Source of the DNA: Granulicella sp.
GTDB taxonomy: Bacteria; Acidobacteriota; Terriglobia; Terriglobales; Acidobacteriaceae
Length of the DNA: 64,000 nt
NCBI GenBank assembly: GCA_025408425.1
Contig: JANXYX010000005.1
Coordinates: 1-64,000 of the forward strand
Reading direction: 5' to 3'
Shown here: positions 15,810-24,704 of the stretch, in pieces
Position numbering within the stretch: position 1 is the stretch's first letter
How the letters are laid out: each line of letters opens with the position of its first letter
Notes under the pieces: generated by a model
Database searches by the model: none
Told to the model about the DNA's origin: nothing
Seen by the model: the letters and a program-made list of their open reading frames with translations, nothing else
Program-made: the position numbers and the translations under genes

Positions 15810-17246
15810 CTACCTTCTCCACTGCTCATTCGCAACTGTGGCAATAGACTCTTCGAGCACATCGAGGGCAATCATCGCCTCTTCGATCTTGACGATCAGG
15901 GGCGGCGCCAGACGAATCGTTGTCTCGCCGCAACCAAGGAGCAGCACCCCGCGCTCAAACGCCAGTTCGACAATGCGATCGCGCCAAGGCCCAGCGGCCT
16001 CCTTGCTCTGCTGCTCTTTTACAATCTCGACTCCGATCATCAGCCCGCGTCCGCGCACGTCGCCGACGATGGGGTACTTCCCTAGCCAGGTTTGCAGGCG
16101 ATTCATCATAAGACCGCCAACACTCGTCGCATTGGCAAGGCCTTCGCGTTCGATGATATCCAGCGTCACCAATGCCGCGGCTATCGACACCGGATTGCCC
16201 CCAAAGGTGGAAGCATGCGATCCGGGCTCCCAATCCATAAGGTTCGCTTTGGCCATGCAGATCCCGAGCGGCATACCACTGGCAATGCCCTTGGCAATGC
16301 AGACTATGTCGGGCTGAACACCGCTGTGTTCGATGGCCCACCACTTGCCGGTGCGTCCGACGCCGCTCTGGACCTCGTCCACTACGAGGAGGATGCCGTT
16401 GCGATCACAGATGCTACGTAGTTCGTGCAGGAAGGCGGTTGGTGCGACCACGTAGCCGCCCTCGCCCTGGATGGGTTCGACGAAGATGGCGGCTACTTCT
16501 TCGGGGGGGAGGATGGTCTTGAAGAGTTTGTCTTCGATGAAGCGTGCGCAGCCTAAGGCAAAGGCTTGCTGGGCACCCTCGTCGCCGGTGCAGCCGCGGT
16601 AGGTGTAGGGGTAGGGGATGTGGGTGACGCCGGGGACGAGAGGGGCGAAGCGTCGGCGCTGCTGGGGTTTGGAGGCTGTTAGCGAGAGGGCTCCCATGGT
16701 GCGGCCGTGGAAGGCGCCGTGGAAGGCGATGATGTTCTGCCGGCCGGTGTGGTAGCGAGCCAGCTTCAAGGCACACTCGACGGCTTCGGCTCCGGAGTTG
16801 CCGTAGGAGAAGCGGTGGGGGCCGACCATGGGAGCAATGGCGGACAGCCGCTCCGCGAGTCTGACCATGTGCTCGTAATAGAAATCTGTTCCGGACATGT
16901 GAATAAACTCTCCGGCCTGCTGCTGAATGGCGGCAACTACCTCCGGGTGACAATGGCCGGTGGAAACGACTGCAATTCCAGCTGAGAAATCAAGAAATTC
17001 ATTGCCGTCCACATCTTCTACCCGCGTTCCCCTGCCACGCTGCATGACGAACGGATAGGACCGCGTGTAGCTCGGCGACATATAGCGTTGGTCTGCACTG
17101 ATAATCCGCTGCGCTCTCGGCCCGGGCACAGTACCCTTCAGCTTCGGCCCGTGCTCAGCGTAAAGGGTGTCGCTTACAGTGCGAATTCGAGCCTGATTCG
17201 TTGAGGTGATCTCCGGTGTGCCTGGCATGTTCCCTCGCAATCTCAT
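15810..17246 (-). CDS. Class III pyridoxal-phosphate aminotransferase
   Basis: Fold-type I aminotransferase of the acetylornithine/GABA group (478 aa, or 472 from the internal ATG at 17228). Motifs in order are RFSYGNSGAEAVECALK (PLP phosphate), FHGAFHGRT, FVEPIQGEGGY, DEVQSGVGRTG and CIAKGIASG, whose Lys319 forms the Schiff base. A GAGGGA site lies just before ATG 17228, making the shorter start attractive; the 17246 ATG has none. It is divergent from an ALDH7-type dehydrogenase, and glutaryl-CoA dehydrogenase is near. This points to omega-transamination of lysine or a related diamine, but the substrate is inferred only from context. Confidence 0.9.
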   Translation of the reverse strand: MRLRGNMPGTPEITSTNQARIRTVSDTLYAEHGPKLKGTVPGPRAQRIISADQRYMSPSYTRSYPFVMQRGRGTRVEDVDGNEFLDFSAGIAVVSTGHCHPEVVAAIQQQAGEFIHMSGTDFYYEHMVRLAERLSAIAPMVGPHRFSYGNSGAEAVECALKLARYHTGRQNIIAFHGAFHGRTMGALSLTASKPQQRRRFAPLVPGVTHIPYPYTYRGCTGDEGAQQAFALGCARFIEDKLFKTILPPEEVAAIFVEPIQGEGGYVVAPTAFLHELRSICDRNGILLVVDEVQSGVGRTGKWWAIEHSGVQPDIVCIAKGIASGMPLGICMAKANLMDWEPGSHASTFGGNPVSIAAALVTLDIIEREGLANATSVGGLMMNRLQTWLGKYPIVGDVRGRGLMIGVEIVKEQQSKEAAGPWRDRIVELAFERGVLLLGCGETTIRLAPPLIVKIEEAMIALDVLEESIATVANEQWRR

Positions 17247-17604
17247 TGCGCTGAATCGTTGAACCGTGCGTCATAGCGGACTCGCGCAGTAAACGGGGGT
17301 ATGAGAGACATTCGCGAAAACAGACGAGTTTATGCGCAGACGTGGGATGAGTGATGACACACACGCTAATCGGCGAAGAGGTTTGGCCTGGTAAGGGTAG
17401 GAAGCGCATGCAACGGAGGATGCGGCATCCGGCGCGATTCAGAGAGGCAACACCTCTGGCCAGCGAATAACTCCGAATTGGATGAGTGATGCATACGATC
17501 TGTGCGCGCAAGTATAGTCTGAAAAGCCTGGATTTGAGAATCGGCCATGGCGGATCGTGTAGACAGCGCTGCGCCGTGTCAGTCTCCCAGAGGGGGCCTC
17601 AGTT
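17247..17604. promoter_or_regulatory. Divergent control region between aminotransferase and ALDH genes
   Basis: This 358-bp region holds no credible gene. It contains a 12-bp exact direct repeat (listed separately), a TATAGT box at 17513-17518 facing the ALDH gene without a good -35 box, and an AGAGGGGG ribosome binding site just before the ALDH start. Confidence 0.5.
17345..17491 (+). repeat. Pair of 12-bp direct repeats (possible operators)
   Basis: GGATGAGTGATG occurs exactly at 17345-17356 and again at 17480-17491, 135 bp apart, within the divergent promoter region. Such spaced repeats are common for Lrp/AsnC- or GntR-type control of amino acid catabolism; no regulator gene is adjacent to test this. 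Confidence 0.4.
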
Positions 17605-19137
17605 ATGACATCAGCCAATCACTTCCCGATAGCGCAGGAGGCAGGCAGTCTCCTGACTCGACTGGGCGTATCACTGGATCGCTCCGGGACCTGGGACCTT
17701 GCGGTCCGGACTCCCATTACGGGAGAGATCATCGCGCAACTATCGAAGACCAGCGCCGAGGCGACGGCCGAAGCAATCGCCGGGGCCCATCGCGCTTTCC
17801 TTGAATGGCGCACCGTTCCCGCTCCGAGGCGCGGCGAACTGCTTCGCTTGCTTGGGGAAGAGCTTCGATCAGAATTGGACGCTCTGGGACGCCTGGTGAC
17901 CATTGAGACTGGGAAAGTCCTCTCTGAGGGCCGGGGTGAGGTACAGGAGATGATCGACATCTGCACCTTCGCTGCCGGCCTCTCCCGGCAACTTGCAGGC
18001 CTTACTCTTCCTTCGGAGCGCCCGAGCCATCGAATGATGGAAACCTGGCATCCGCTGGGGGTTGTAGGAATTATCTCTGCATTCAACTTTCCCGTTGCGG
18101 TCTGGTCCTGGAACGCTGCGTTGGCGTTAGCCTGCGGAGACGCAGTGGTGTGGAAGCCTTCTGAGAAGACTCCGCTGACGGCGCTTGCCGTGCAATCGCT
18201 CTTCCACCGGGCTGCGGCAAAGCTGGGTGATGTTCCCAAGGGTCTTGCGACGCTTCTGATCGGGGACGCCACGACCGGCCAGCAACTGGTGGACTGCCCA
18301 ATCGTCTCGATGGTCTCAGCCACCGGATCGACGGCTATGGGGCGGATGGTCGCGCCCCGTCTGGCTGCGCGCTTTGCCCGCTCCATTCTGGAGCTTGGCG
18401 GAAACAACGCTGCGATCCTCTGCCCCACGGCGAACCTTGACCTGGCTCTCCGCGCGATCGCCTTTTCTGCGATGGGCACCGCCGGTCAACGTTGTACGAC
18501 GCTTCGCCGTTTGATCGTTCACGAATCGATCTACGACACTTTCGTTGAGACGCTCAAGAAAGCTTACTCGTCCGTGGTTGTAGGCGACCCTCGCGACGTC
18601 GGAACTTTGGTGGGTCCCCTTATTGATAAGCGGGCATTCGAAATAATGCAGCAAGCTCTCGACGAAGCTCGCAGATCAGGCGCACAGGTCACGGGCGGTG
18701 AGCGGCTCATGGAGGATGAAAGTCCCCTTGCCTTTTACGTTCGCCCAGCATTGGTGGAACTCTCTCACCAGACCGATGTGGTGAGGCGCGAAACGTTTGC
18801 GCCGATTCTCTATGTCATGCGATATCGCGACTTCAACGATGCGATTGCCATGCACAATGAGGTGTCGCAAGGGCTATCTTCGGCAATCTTCACAATGAAT
18901 CTGCTTGAGGCAGAGCAGTTCATCTCGGCGACGGGATCGGACTGTGGCATCGCCAACATCAATCTAGGGACATCCGGTGCCGAGATTGGCGGAGCCTTTG
19001 GTGGCGAGAAGGAAACCGGTGGAGGACGCGAGTCAGGCTCCGACGCGTGGAAGCAGTACATGCGCCGCGCAACGAATACCATCAACTATGGCAGCGACTT
19101 GCCGCTGGCCCAGGGGGTCAGCTTCGATATAGGCTGA
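17605..19137 (+). CDS. Aldehyde dehydrogenase, ALDH7 (aminoadipate semialdehyde dehydrogenase) type
   Basis: NAD-dependent aldehyde dehydrogenase of 510 aa. Glu263 is in LELGGNNAA and the nucleophile Cys297 in GTAGQRCTTLRR. The substrate-side sequence NLGTSGAEIGGAFGGEKETG near the C-terminus is the hallmark of the ALDH7/antiquitin group, which oxidises alpha-aminoadipate semialdehyde (or piperideine-6-carboxylate) in lysine breakdown. ATG 17605 has a GAGGGGG site about 9 nt upstream. It is divergent from the aminotransferase that could make its substrate and converges on glutaryl-CoA dehydrogenase, a later enzyme of the same route. Family call is firm; the pathway is inference. Confidence 0.92.
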   Translation: MTSANHFPIAQEAGSLLTRLGVSLDRSGTWDLAVRTPITGEIIAQLSKTSAEATAEAIAGAHRAFLEWRTVPAPRRGELLRLLGEELRSELDALGRLVTIETGKVLSEGRGEVQEMIDICTFAAGLSRQLAGLTLPSERPSHRMMETWHPLGVVGIISAFNFPVAVWSWNAALALACGDAVVWKPSEKTPLTALAVQSLFHRAAAKLGDVPKGLATLLIGDATTGQQLVDCPIVSMVSATGSTAMGRMVAPRLAARFARSILELGGNNAAILCPTANLDLALRAIAFSAMGTAGQRCTTLRRLIVHESIYDTFVETLKKAYSSVVVGDPRDVGTLVGPLIDKRAFEIMQQALDEARRSGAQVTGGERLMEDESPLAFYVRPALVELSHQTDVVRRETFAPILYVMRYRDFNDAIAMHNEVSQGLSSAIFTMNLLEAEQFISATGSDCGIANINLGTSGAEIGGAFGGEKETGGGRESGSDAWKQYMRRATNTINYGSDLPLAQGVSFDIG

Positions 19138-19177
19138 TGTCATTGGATCCTAATGCTCTCCCAGGTTCCTTGCGCAA

Positions 19178-20371
19178 TCAAAACGCGGAGATGCCGGTGA
19201 TGCTCTGCCCAATGATGAGTGTGTGGATGTCGTGGGTTCCTTCGTAGGTCTTGACGGACTCGAGATTCATCATATGGCGCATGATGGGGTAGTCATCGGC
19301 TATACCGTTGGCTCCGAGTATGTCGCGGGCCATGCGTGCGCATTCCACGGCCATCCAAACATTGTTCTTCTTCGCCATCGAGATGTGCTGGAAGGCTGCC
19401 TTCCCCTGATCCTTGAGTCGGCCGACCTGGAGTGCCAGCAATTGTGCCTTGGTGATTTCGGTAATCATCCAGGCCAGCTTTTCCTGCACCAGTTGGTGGC
19501 TAGCAATGGGTTGACCCCGAAACTGCTTGCGTTGCTTTGAATATTGCAAGGCGGTGTCATAGCAGGCCATCGCCGCCCCAATGGCTCCCCAACTGATGCC
19601 GTAGCGGGCTTGGCTGAGGCACATGAGCGGAGACTTCAGGCCATCGGACTTCGATAACAGATTTGCAGCAGGAATTCGCACGTCCTGCATTGAGATTCCT
19701 GACGTGACTGAGGCTCGGAGGGACCACTTTCCGTGTACGTCATGGGCAGAGAAGCCAGGCCGATCGGTCTCCACCAGGAACCCGCGAATGCGCCACTTGT
19801 CTGGAGAGGCGTCGGGATCTTCCACCTTCGCCCAGATCACGGCGACGTCCGCAAGACTGCCCGAGGTGATCCACATTTTTTCCCCGTTGAGGACGTAGTG
19901 GTCGCCCTCTTTGCGGGCTCGGGTGCGCATGTCCCCCGGATTTGAACCAAAGTCTGGTTCGGTCAGGCCGAAGCAACCCAGTTTTTCTCCTGTAGCCATC
20001 TTCGGTAACCACCGGTTTTTTTGTTCCTCTGAGCCGAAAGCATCGATTGGATACATGACCAGCGCGGACTGGACGCTGACGAAGCTGCGTATACCCGAGT
20101 CTCCGCGTTCTAGCTCCTGTGTCAGCAGACCGTATTCGACGTTGTTCATCCCGGCGCAACCATATCCGTCGAGAGTAGCGCCGTAGAATCCCAGATCGCC
20201 CATCGGCCGCACCAACTCCAGGGGGAAGCGACTGTCCCGATTGCACTGCTCGATGATCGGGATCAAGTTGTCTTCAATGAAGGCACGCGTGTTGGTGCGT
20301 ACAAGAAGTTCATCTTCCGACAGCAGGGAATCGAACCCGATGAAATCAACGCCTTGAAACTTGAATGCCAT
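19178..20371 (-). CDS. gcdH: Glutaryl-CoA dehydrogenase
   Basis: This FAD enzyme oxidises and decarboxylates glutaryl-CoA to crotonyl-CoA in lysine and tryptophan breakdown. The 397-residue sequence reads as GcdH rather than a generic acyl-CoA dehydrogenase: SGIRSFVSVQSALVMYPI, LTEPDFGSNPGDMRT, ARYGISWGAIGAAMACY, and the catalytic Glu377 in TYEGTHDIHTLI. The Arg in 'SLRASVT' that binds the substrate carboxylate region is also conserved. The start is ATG 20371; the ribosome binding site is weak. It is monocistronic, converges on the ALDH gene with a 40-bp gap, and has a long 5' region without genes. Confidence 0.93.
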   Translation of the reverse strand: MAFKFQGVDFIGFDSLLSEDELLVRTNTRAFIEDNLIPIIEQCNRDSRFPLELVRPMGDLGFYGATLDGYGCAGMNNVEYGLLTQELERGDSGIRSFVSVQSALVMYPIDAFGSEEQKNRWLPKMATGEKLGCFGLTEPDFGSNPGDMRTRARKEGDHYVLNGEKMWITSGSLADVAVIWAKVEDPDASPDKWRIRGFLVETDRPGFSAHDVHGKWSLRASVTSGISMQDVRIPAANLLSKSDGLKSPLMCLSQARYGISWGAIGAAMACYDTALQYSKQRKQFRGQPIASHQLVQEKLAWMITEITKAQLLALQVGRLKDQGKAAFQHISMAKKNNVWMAVECARMARDILGANGIADDYPIMRHMMNLESVKTYEGTHDIHTLIIGQSITGISAF

Positions 20372-20920
20372 CGCAGCACATTCTAGTCCATTGCGAACAT
20401 GGTCTCTTTCAAAATCGTGGCTACATCTGCGCTTCGCGATAAGTCACCACAAGAGCGTTTATCGTTACCTATCCGTGCATCACTTCCGAGTAGACCGTCA
20501 CTCAGGGCTGATGGTTGCAGTCCACCCGTTCGTGACCGAGGTAGCGTATCGGCCGCTCTATATCGATCGATCGGCCACTTCGCGTCGGAGTTGGGTATCC
20601 CGCGCGCGACCGGGCCTGATTCAGGAGCTCTCGAAGAGTCTGGAATCAAGCCTGCTAAGCATCTTGCGCAGCGCTGCCTACGGTTGCATCGGTTGTCGTT
20701 TCTCCGATACGTGCCATTTCATCGACCCGAGTGAATTCCGATATATTTTGAAACGGAGGGTTGGTACAGGCATCGTGATATCTCCTGATGACTAATACCC
20801 GCCAGGAGCGGCCTATCCCGATTATCACGTGTCGATTCTTTTGGGGAAAATGGTGTCGCTAAAACTCAAAAAGTGCAACCAAGAGGGTAGCCAACTACCT
20901 AAGTCCTTTATTTTGAGTGA
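20372..20920. other. 549-bp intergenic region
   Basis: Between the gcdH start and the tRNA-Ser 3' end. Several short open frames cross it on both strands, but none has a ribosome binding site or a recognisable protein-like sequence. It must contain the gcdH promoter on the minus strand; I could not find a convincing -35/-10 pair. I see no repeat, hairpin or mobile element in it. Confidence 0.5.
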
Positions 20921-21008
20921 TGGCGGAGAGACAGGGATTCGAACCCTGGATACCTTGCGGTATACACGCTTTCCAAGCGTGCGCCTTCAGCCACTCGGCC
21001 ATCTCTCC
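20921..21008 (-). tRNA. tRNA-Ser(GGA)
   Basis: Read on the minus strand, an 88-nt tRNA folds completely: acceptor stem GGAGAGA/TCTCTCC, discriminator G and encoded CCA. The D arm is GCCGAGTGGCTGAAGGC, and the anticodon stem CACGC/GCGTG holds the loop TTGGAAA (anticodon GGA, reading UCC/UCU). It has a long class II variable arm (TATACCGCAAGGTATC) and a T arm CAGGG-TTCGAAT-CCCTG. The long variable arm confirms serine. Confidence 0.98.
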
Positions 21009-21072
21009 GCGGTTGCAGCGAACTTTCTGAGTCTAACAGAAATGGCGGAGGGAGTCCGCTCTGCAGCGCTCA

Positions 21073-22857
21073 CTAGGGAGCCTGGGCCTCAAGATTCTGA
21101 ATCACTCTGGCCGACGACCTTATATCTAAAGGGATGCCGTGACCCAGATAGTGACGGAGTGTGGCGGAATCCCTCCAGTTGACATGCCAGCCGTGGTCCA
21201 GCGCTACGAGAATGTACTGGCCCGGAATCACCCCATCGATGTGGAAGCTGCCGTCCGTATTGGTCTGGTCGAGTCGTAGTTCAGTGATACTACCGGTCTG
21301 CTCCACCGTGACGGGTACGAGCAAGACCAAAGCACCGATAGAGGGCTTACCTTCGAAGCTGGCGAAGCCGCCGACGGAGGCGCGGCCCAGACCGAGGTGA
21401 AGCGTCAACGAGGACTCCCCAGCCGGGATAGATACCATGCGACCTGCGATGTCGTTGCCTGCGATAGTGACGCCAGTGACAAATGTATCGGGAATTGCCT
21501 GATTCACCTGTTTGCGGGCAGGTACTCCACGACCGTTCCCTGTGGCTCGCCGGGAAATCGGAATCCCATTGAATTGGTCCACGAGGTAGCGGCCAGGGGG
21601 AAGCTCGACGGTTCGAGATGAAGCTCGATCTGCCTGCGCACTCACGGGAGCCCTCCGTTGCAGACCACCACGATAGCCGTCGGAGTCGGTGCGAAACATG
21701 TTTTCCGGATGATCCACATCGACGAAACTTACTGCAATGTCATCGCCCCCGCCTGCTCCATCTATCTTTACAGTGATCGTGGCGGTAGACGCATCGCCAG
21801 CCATATCGATGGTCCTTGTACTGCCGGGGATCACTTGTACGAGAGAAGTTCGCCCAGGCTGGCCTTGCTCTGCCGGATACTGCACCCTGTACCATCCCGG
21901 AGCCAGCCCACCTACATCAATCTGACCTTGCGGGTTGGCGGTCATGGAAATGGAGTTAGAGCTTCCGCCAGGAGATACCGGAGCAATCTGGGGAAAACGT
22001 ACAGGTGTCCCAACTCCCGTCGGAGGCACTTCATTCGATTGGGCAGTCATGATGCGCAGATGCGTCGCAGGAATAGGTCGAAGCTGGAAGTCTGCCTGCC
22101 GCGTCTCTCCACCGGCAAGTTTTATTGTCGCTGCAGTCTGAGGATCCGTCCCACCCGGAAACCAGGTAAGCGGGTACACAACGTCGAGTGAAGGATCAAG
22201 CGGTGTTGTTGAAGCCCCAGATTGAAAGCGTCGGGGTTGGGCAGCCACGGCATACCAGGGTTGTGCCAGAACCGATAGACGGTACTCCCCAGGCGCAAGC
22301 CCCACAAGCTCGTAACGGCCACGATCATCAGTGAAGGCATTTGCACTACCGCCGCCCGAGGGCTGTGACCCGTCAAGCCCCAGCAGATGGATAGGATAGA
22401 GAGCGAGTTGGGCATGACGCACTGGTTCGTTTGCCTCGTCCAGAACGACTCCACTCACGGTCGAGTCCGGCGTAATGACGAACACCAGATTGATTGAAGG
22501 AGCAGCAGGCGTAAGAACGATCTCCGAGGAATAGCCTTCGTGCTGGTCAAATAGCTGGGTGCGGTAACCGTGGGCGCTGGCACGCAGTGCCCAACTGCCG
22601 GCAGAGGGTAGACCGATGGAGAAGCGTCCTTGCTCATCAGTGTCGACGCCATCTACAGGAGCCGCTCCCAACCCATGAACCGTATCGCGCTGAATGAGAT
22701 CAGGAACAACATGACAGTGAGGAACCGGCGAACGGTCATTGCCGTTGATTACAACTCCAGAGACTCGAAATGTCGTCGCTGATTGGGCGCGCCCCGAAGA
22801 ATCATTAAATAAAAGTAGTAAAAGAAGCAGGGAAGTGACCGGCCAGATTCTATTCAT
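21073..22857 (-). CDS. Secreted carboxypeptidase-regulatory-like domain protein
   Basis: The 594-residue product starts with a signal peptide (hydrophobic Leu run, cleavage near GRAQS). It is built of repeated beta-sandwich carboxypeptidase-regulatory-like domains, recognisable by VSGVVINGNDRSPVPHCHV, FSIGLPSAGSWALRA, STVSGVVLDEANEPVRHAQL and GRYELVGLAPGEYRLSV. Such domains bind or display proteins and sugars at the cell surface, but no enzyme domain is present. The start overlaps the stop of the preceding paralogue by 4 nt, so the two are translationally coupled. The gene ends 64 bp before the tRNA-Ser. Function unknown; extracellular or periplasmic location is inferred. Confidence 0.8.
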   Translation of the reverse strand: MNRIWPVTSLLLLLLLFNDSSGRAQSATTFRVSGVVINGNDRSPVPHCHVVPDLIQRDTVHGLGAAPVDGVDTDEQGRFSIGLPSAGSWALRASAHGYRTQLFDQHEGYSSEIVLTPAAPSINLVFVITPDSTVSGVVLDEANEPVRHAQLALYPIHLLGLDGSQPSGGGSANAFTDDRGRYELVGLAPGEYRLSVLAQPWYAVAAQPRRFQSGASTTPLDPSLDVVYPLTWFPGGTDPQTAATIKLAGGETRQADFQLRPIPATHLRIMTAQSNEVPPTGVGTPVRFPQIAPVSPGGSSNSISMTANPQGQIDVGGLAPGWYRVQYPAEQGQPGRTSLVQVIPGSTRTIDMAGDASTATITVKIDGAGGGDDIAVSFVDVDHPENMFRTDSDGYRGGLQRRAPVSAQADRASSRTVELPPGRYLVDQFNGIPISRRATGNGRGVPARKQVNQAIPDTFVTGVTIAGNDIAGRMVSIPAGESSLTLHLGLGRASVGGFASFEGKPSIGALVLLVPVTVEQTGSITELRLDQTNTDGSFHIDGVIPGQYILVALDHGWHVNWRDSATLRHYLGHGIPLDIRSSARVIQNLEAQAP

Positions 22858-24467
22858 GGAGCCAACTCCGATTGGGACACCGCGTCCAGGGTGAGGGTGG
22901 ACTTGGTTCCCGCGGCTACCGTCACCGATTGAACTGCATCGCTAAACATAGCTACGGTGGCAGGGTCCGCTAAGTCGGCCGAGTAACGATCTTCGAATGC
23001 GATCACCTGATAGGTGCCCGGGGGGATGTATGGATCAGTGAATGTTCCATCCGGGTTGCTATGCAACGTCAGAACTGGAGTTGCACTGGGGTTGCCGTTG
23101 ATAAGGTAGAGCCAGGTTGATGTGGGCCTGCCATTCAGCGTTGTGAGGCCCTGAAGTGTGCCAGTCTGATTGGAAACGATCAGCCGAATCGGAACGCCGC
23201 CGGAACCAGCCGTCAAGATCAGATTCTGGCGGAACAGGTCAGATGCACCGTAGCTGGCTGACTTGATGTACCACTGGTTTGCGTTGCGTGCCTGCAGCCG
23301 GTAGGTTCCAGGCGCGGCATTCAGAGTAGATGGAGCCTCGCGGCGGGAGTTGATCTGAACCCCAGGATAGCCAATCTCGCCAGAGGGATCGGCGTTCTGC
23401 AGGGAGAGGCCAAACTGCGAAATATTCGGAGGCGGATTATCAGACGTTGAGGAGGAATCGACCTGAAGCTCAATCGGTATCGCTGGAATTGGCACAAACT
23501 TCAGGACAACCCCAGAAATATCGTGGTCAGATACGTCAACATTTGCCTCGGCAATAGACACATAGTCTGGATTAGCGATGCGGCCAGTCAGGGTGTAACT
23601 TCCGATCGGCAGGGATGTCCGAAGCTCGCCTGCGACCTCGCTTGGCAATGCATTGATAGGAAGGGTAGTTCCGTCGGTGCGGCGGGCCGTGATAAAGGGA
23701 TGGCCCTGGTCGACGTCGCCTTCAACGCGAAGCATAACCGGAAATGTCCGACGCAGAGTTGGATGGAGATCGAAGTTCTTTTCCTCGCCGCTGTGAACAT
23801 GGATCGCGCGCGCTGAACCTTGTGCATCTCCCAAGGGCACAGACACCGGCAGCACAGCTTCGCCTCCCTTGGCGGTGCTGGGCACATATTGGGTCTGGAT
23901 CTTATAGTCACCGGCGGGTACAGGCAGGCGGAACTTGCCGTGGGTGTCAGTTTGGGTGCTACCCGCTGGGTACCAATGGTGGCCGGACTCATCAAAGACG
24001 CTGCGGCGGACCTGCACGAGGATAGGTGGGAGTGGCTCGCCATCCGGCGTCGTGAGTGTGCCGGTGAGGATCGCCTCAGGGTAAAGGCGGATCTCGATTG
24101 GGCCGTTCAGTTCGTCGATCTGGACGTGCAAACTAGGGGTAGTAGAAGGATCGGTCCCCATGGCAAACCCTGGCTTGACCACCTGCAGGTCACCACTAAT
24201 TTCTGCTAATTGATCGAACTCGAACTTCCCATCATGATCCGCCAGCAATGCCCGGTCATTGAAACGGACTAAAGCCCGGGGAACCGGTAGACCAGTCCTA
24301 GCACTGACGATCTGCCCCGACAATCGTCTGGTGCTTGCCGTCTGACCTGACAGTTGCTGAGCATGGGCCGGCGGCAGACAGCAAGCCAACGCAACCAGAC
24401 CGCAGACACCAGCAAGCAGGATGCTCCCGTATCTGTGCACAATATTGTCGAGTCTGGTTAACGCCAC
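22854..24467 (-). CDS. Secreted carboxypeptidase-regulatory-like domain protein
   Basis: This 537-residue protein opens with a signal peptide ending near AHAQQ, preceded by a Leu/Ala/Cys-rich core. It is followed by carboxypeptidase-regulatory-like domains such as RRLSGQIVSARTGLPVPRAL, DHDGKFEFDQLA and HGKFRLPVPAGDYKIQT. It has the same architecture as the gene downstream, and the pair look like diverged duplicates. The start is GTG 24467 with GAGG about 8 nt upstream. The 4-nt overlap with the next gene implies coupled translation. The upstream region is shared with a divergent glycosyltransferase pair. Confidence 0.8.
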   Translation of the reverse strand: MALTRLDNIVHRYGSILLAGVCGLVALACCLPPAHAQQLSGQTASTRRLSGQIVSARTGLPVPRALVRFNDRALLADHDGKFEFDQLAEISGDLQVVKPGFAMGTDPSTTPSLHVQIDELNGPIEIRLYPEAILTGTLTTPDGEPLPPILVQVRRSVFDESGHHWYPAGSTQTDTHGKFRLPVPAGDYKIQTQYVPSTAKGGEAVLPVSVPLGDAQGSARAIHVHSGEEKNFDLHPTLRRTFPVMLRVEGDVDQGHPFITARRTDGTTLPINALPSEVAGELRTSLPIGSYTLTGRIANPDYVSIAEANVDVSDHDISGVVLKFVPIPAIPIELQVDSSSTSDNPPPNISQFGLSLQNADPSGEIGYPGVQINSRREAPSTLNAAPGTYRLQARNANQWYIKSASYGASDLFRQNLILTAGSGGVPIRLIVSNQTGTLQGLTTLNGRPTSTWLYLINGNPSATPVLTLHSNPDGTFTDPYIPPGTYQVIAFEDRYSADLADPATVAMFSDAVQSVTVAAGTKSTLTLDAVSQSELAP

Positions 24468-24600
24468 AGTGGTTACCTCACAGGGGGAGCATTGACTAAG
24501 TTGAGACGGATTTCAGACGAGATGAGTGAGCCTATTGGCTCCGCGGAGCCCTTATAGAGCACTGGCCCGCACTCGAGCCCGCCAGATCGTACGTCCGATA

Positions 24601-24615
24601 ATACATATTATGTAT
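24601..24615. promoter_or_regulatory. 15-bp palindrome in a divergent promoter region
   Basis: ATACATATTATGTAT is a perfect inverted repeat (7-1-7) between the secreted-protein operon (minus) and the glycosyltransferase pair (plus). Its AT-rich symmetry in an otherwise GC-rich region suits an operator for a dimeric regulator. Confidence 0.35.
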
Positions 24616-24704
24616 AGTGACGGCAGCCACCAGTTATTCCCCACCTGATCGAGACTGTTTGCGTTTGTTAGGATGACCTCAGGCTTCGTGCCCCAACGTC
24701 TACT

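Noticed and set aside
20829..21182. 117-codon frame across the tRNA-Ser
   Set aside because: It translates the reverse of the tRNA (GETGIRTLDT-like), a classic spurious protein.
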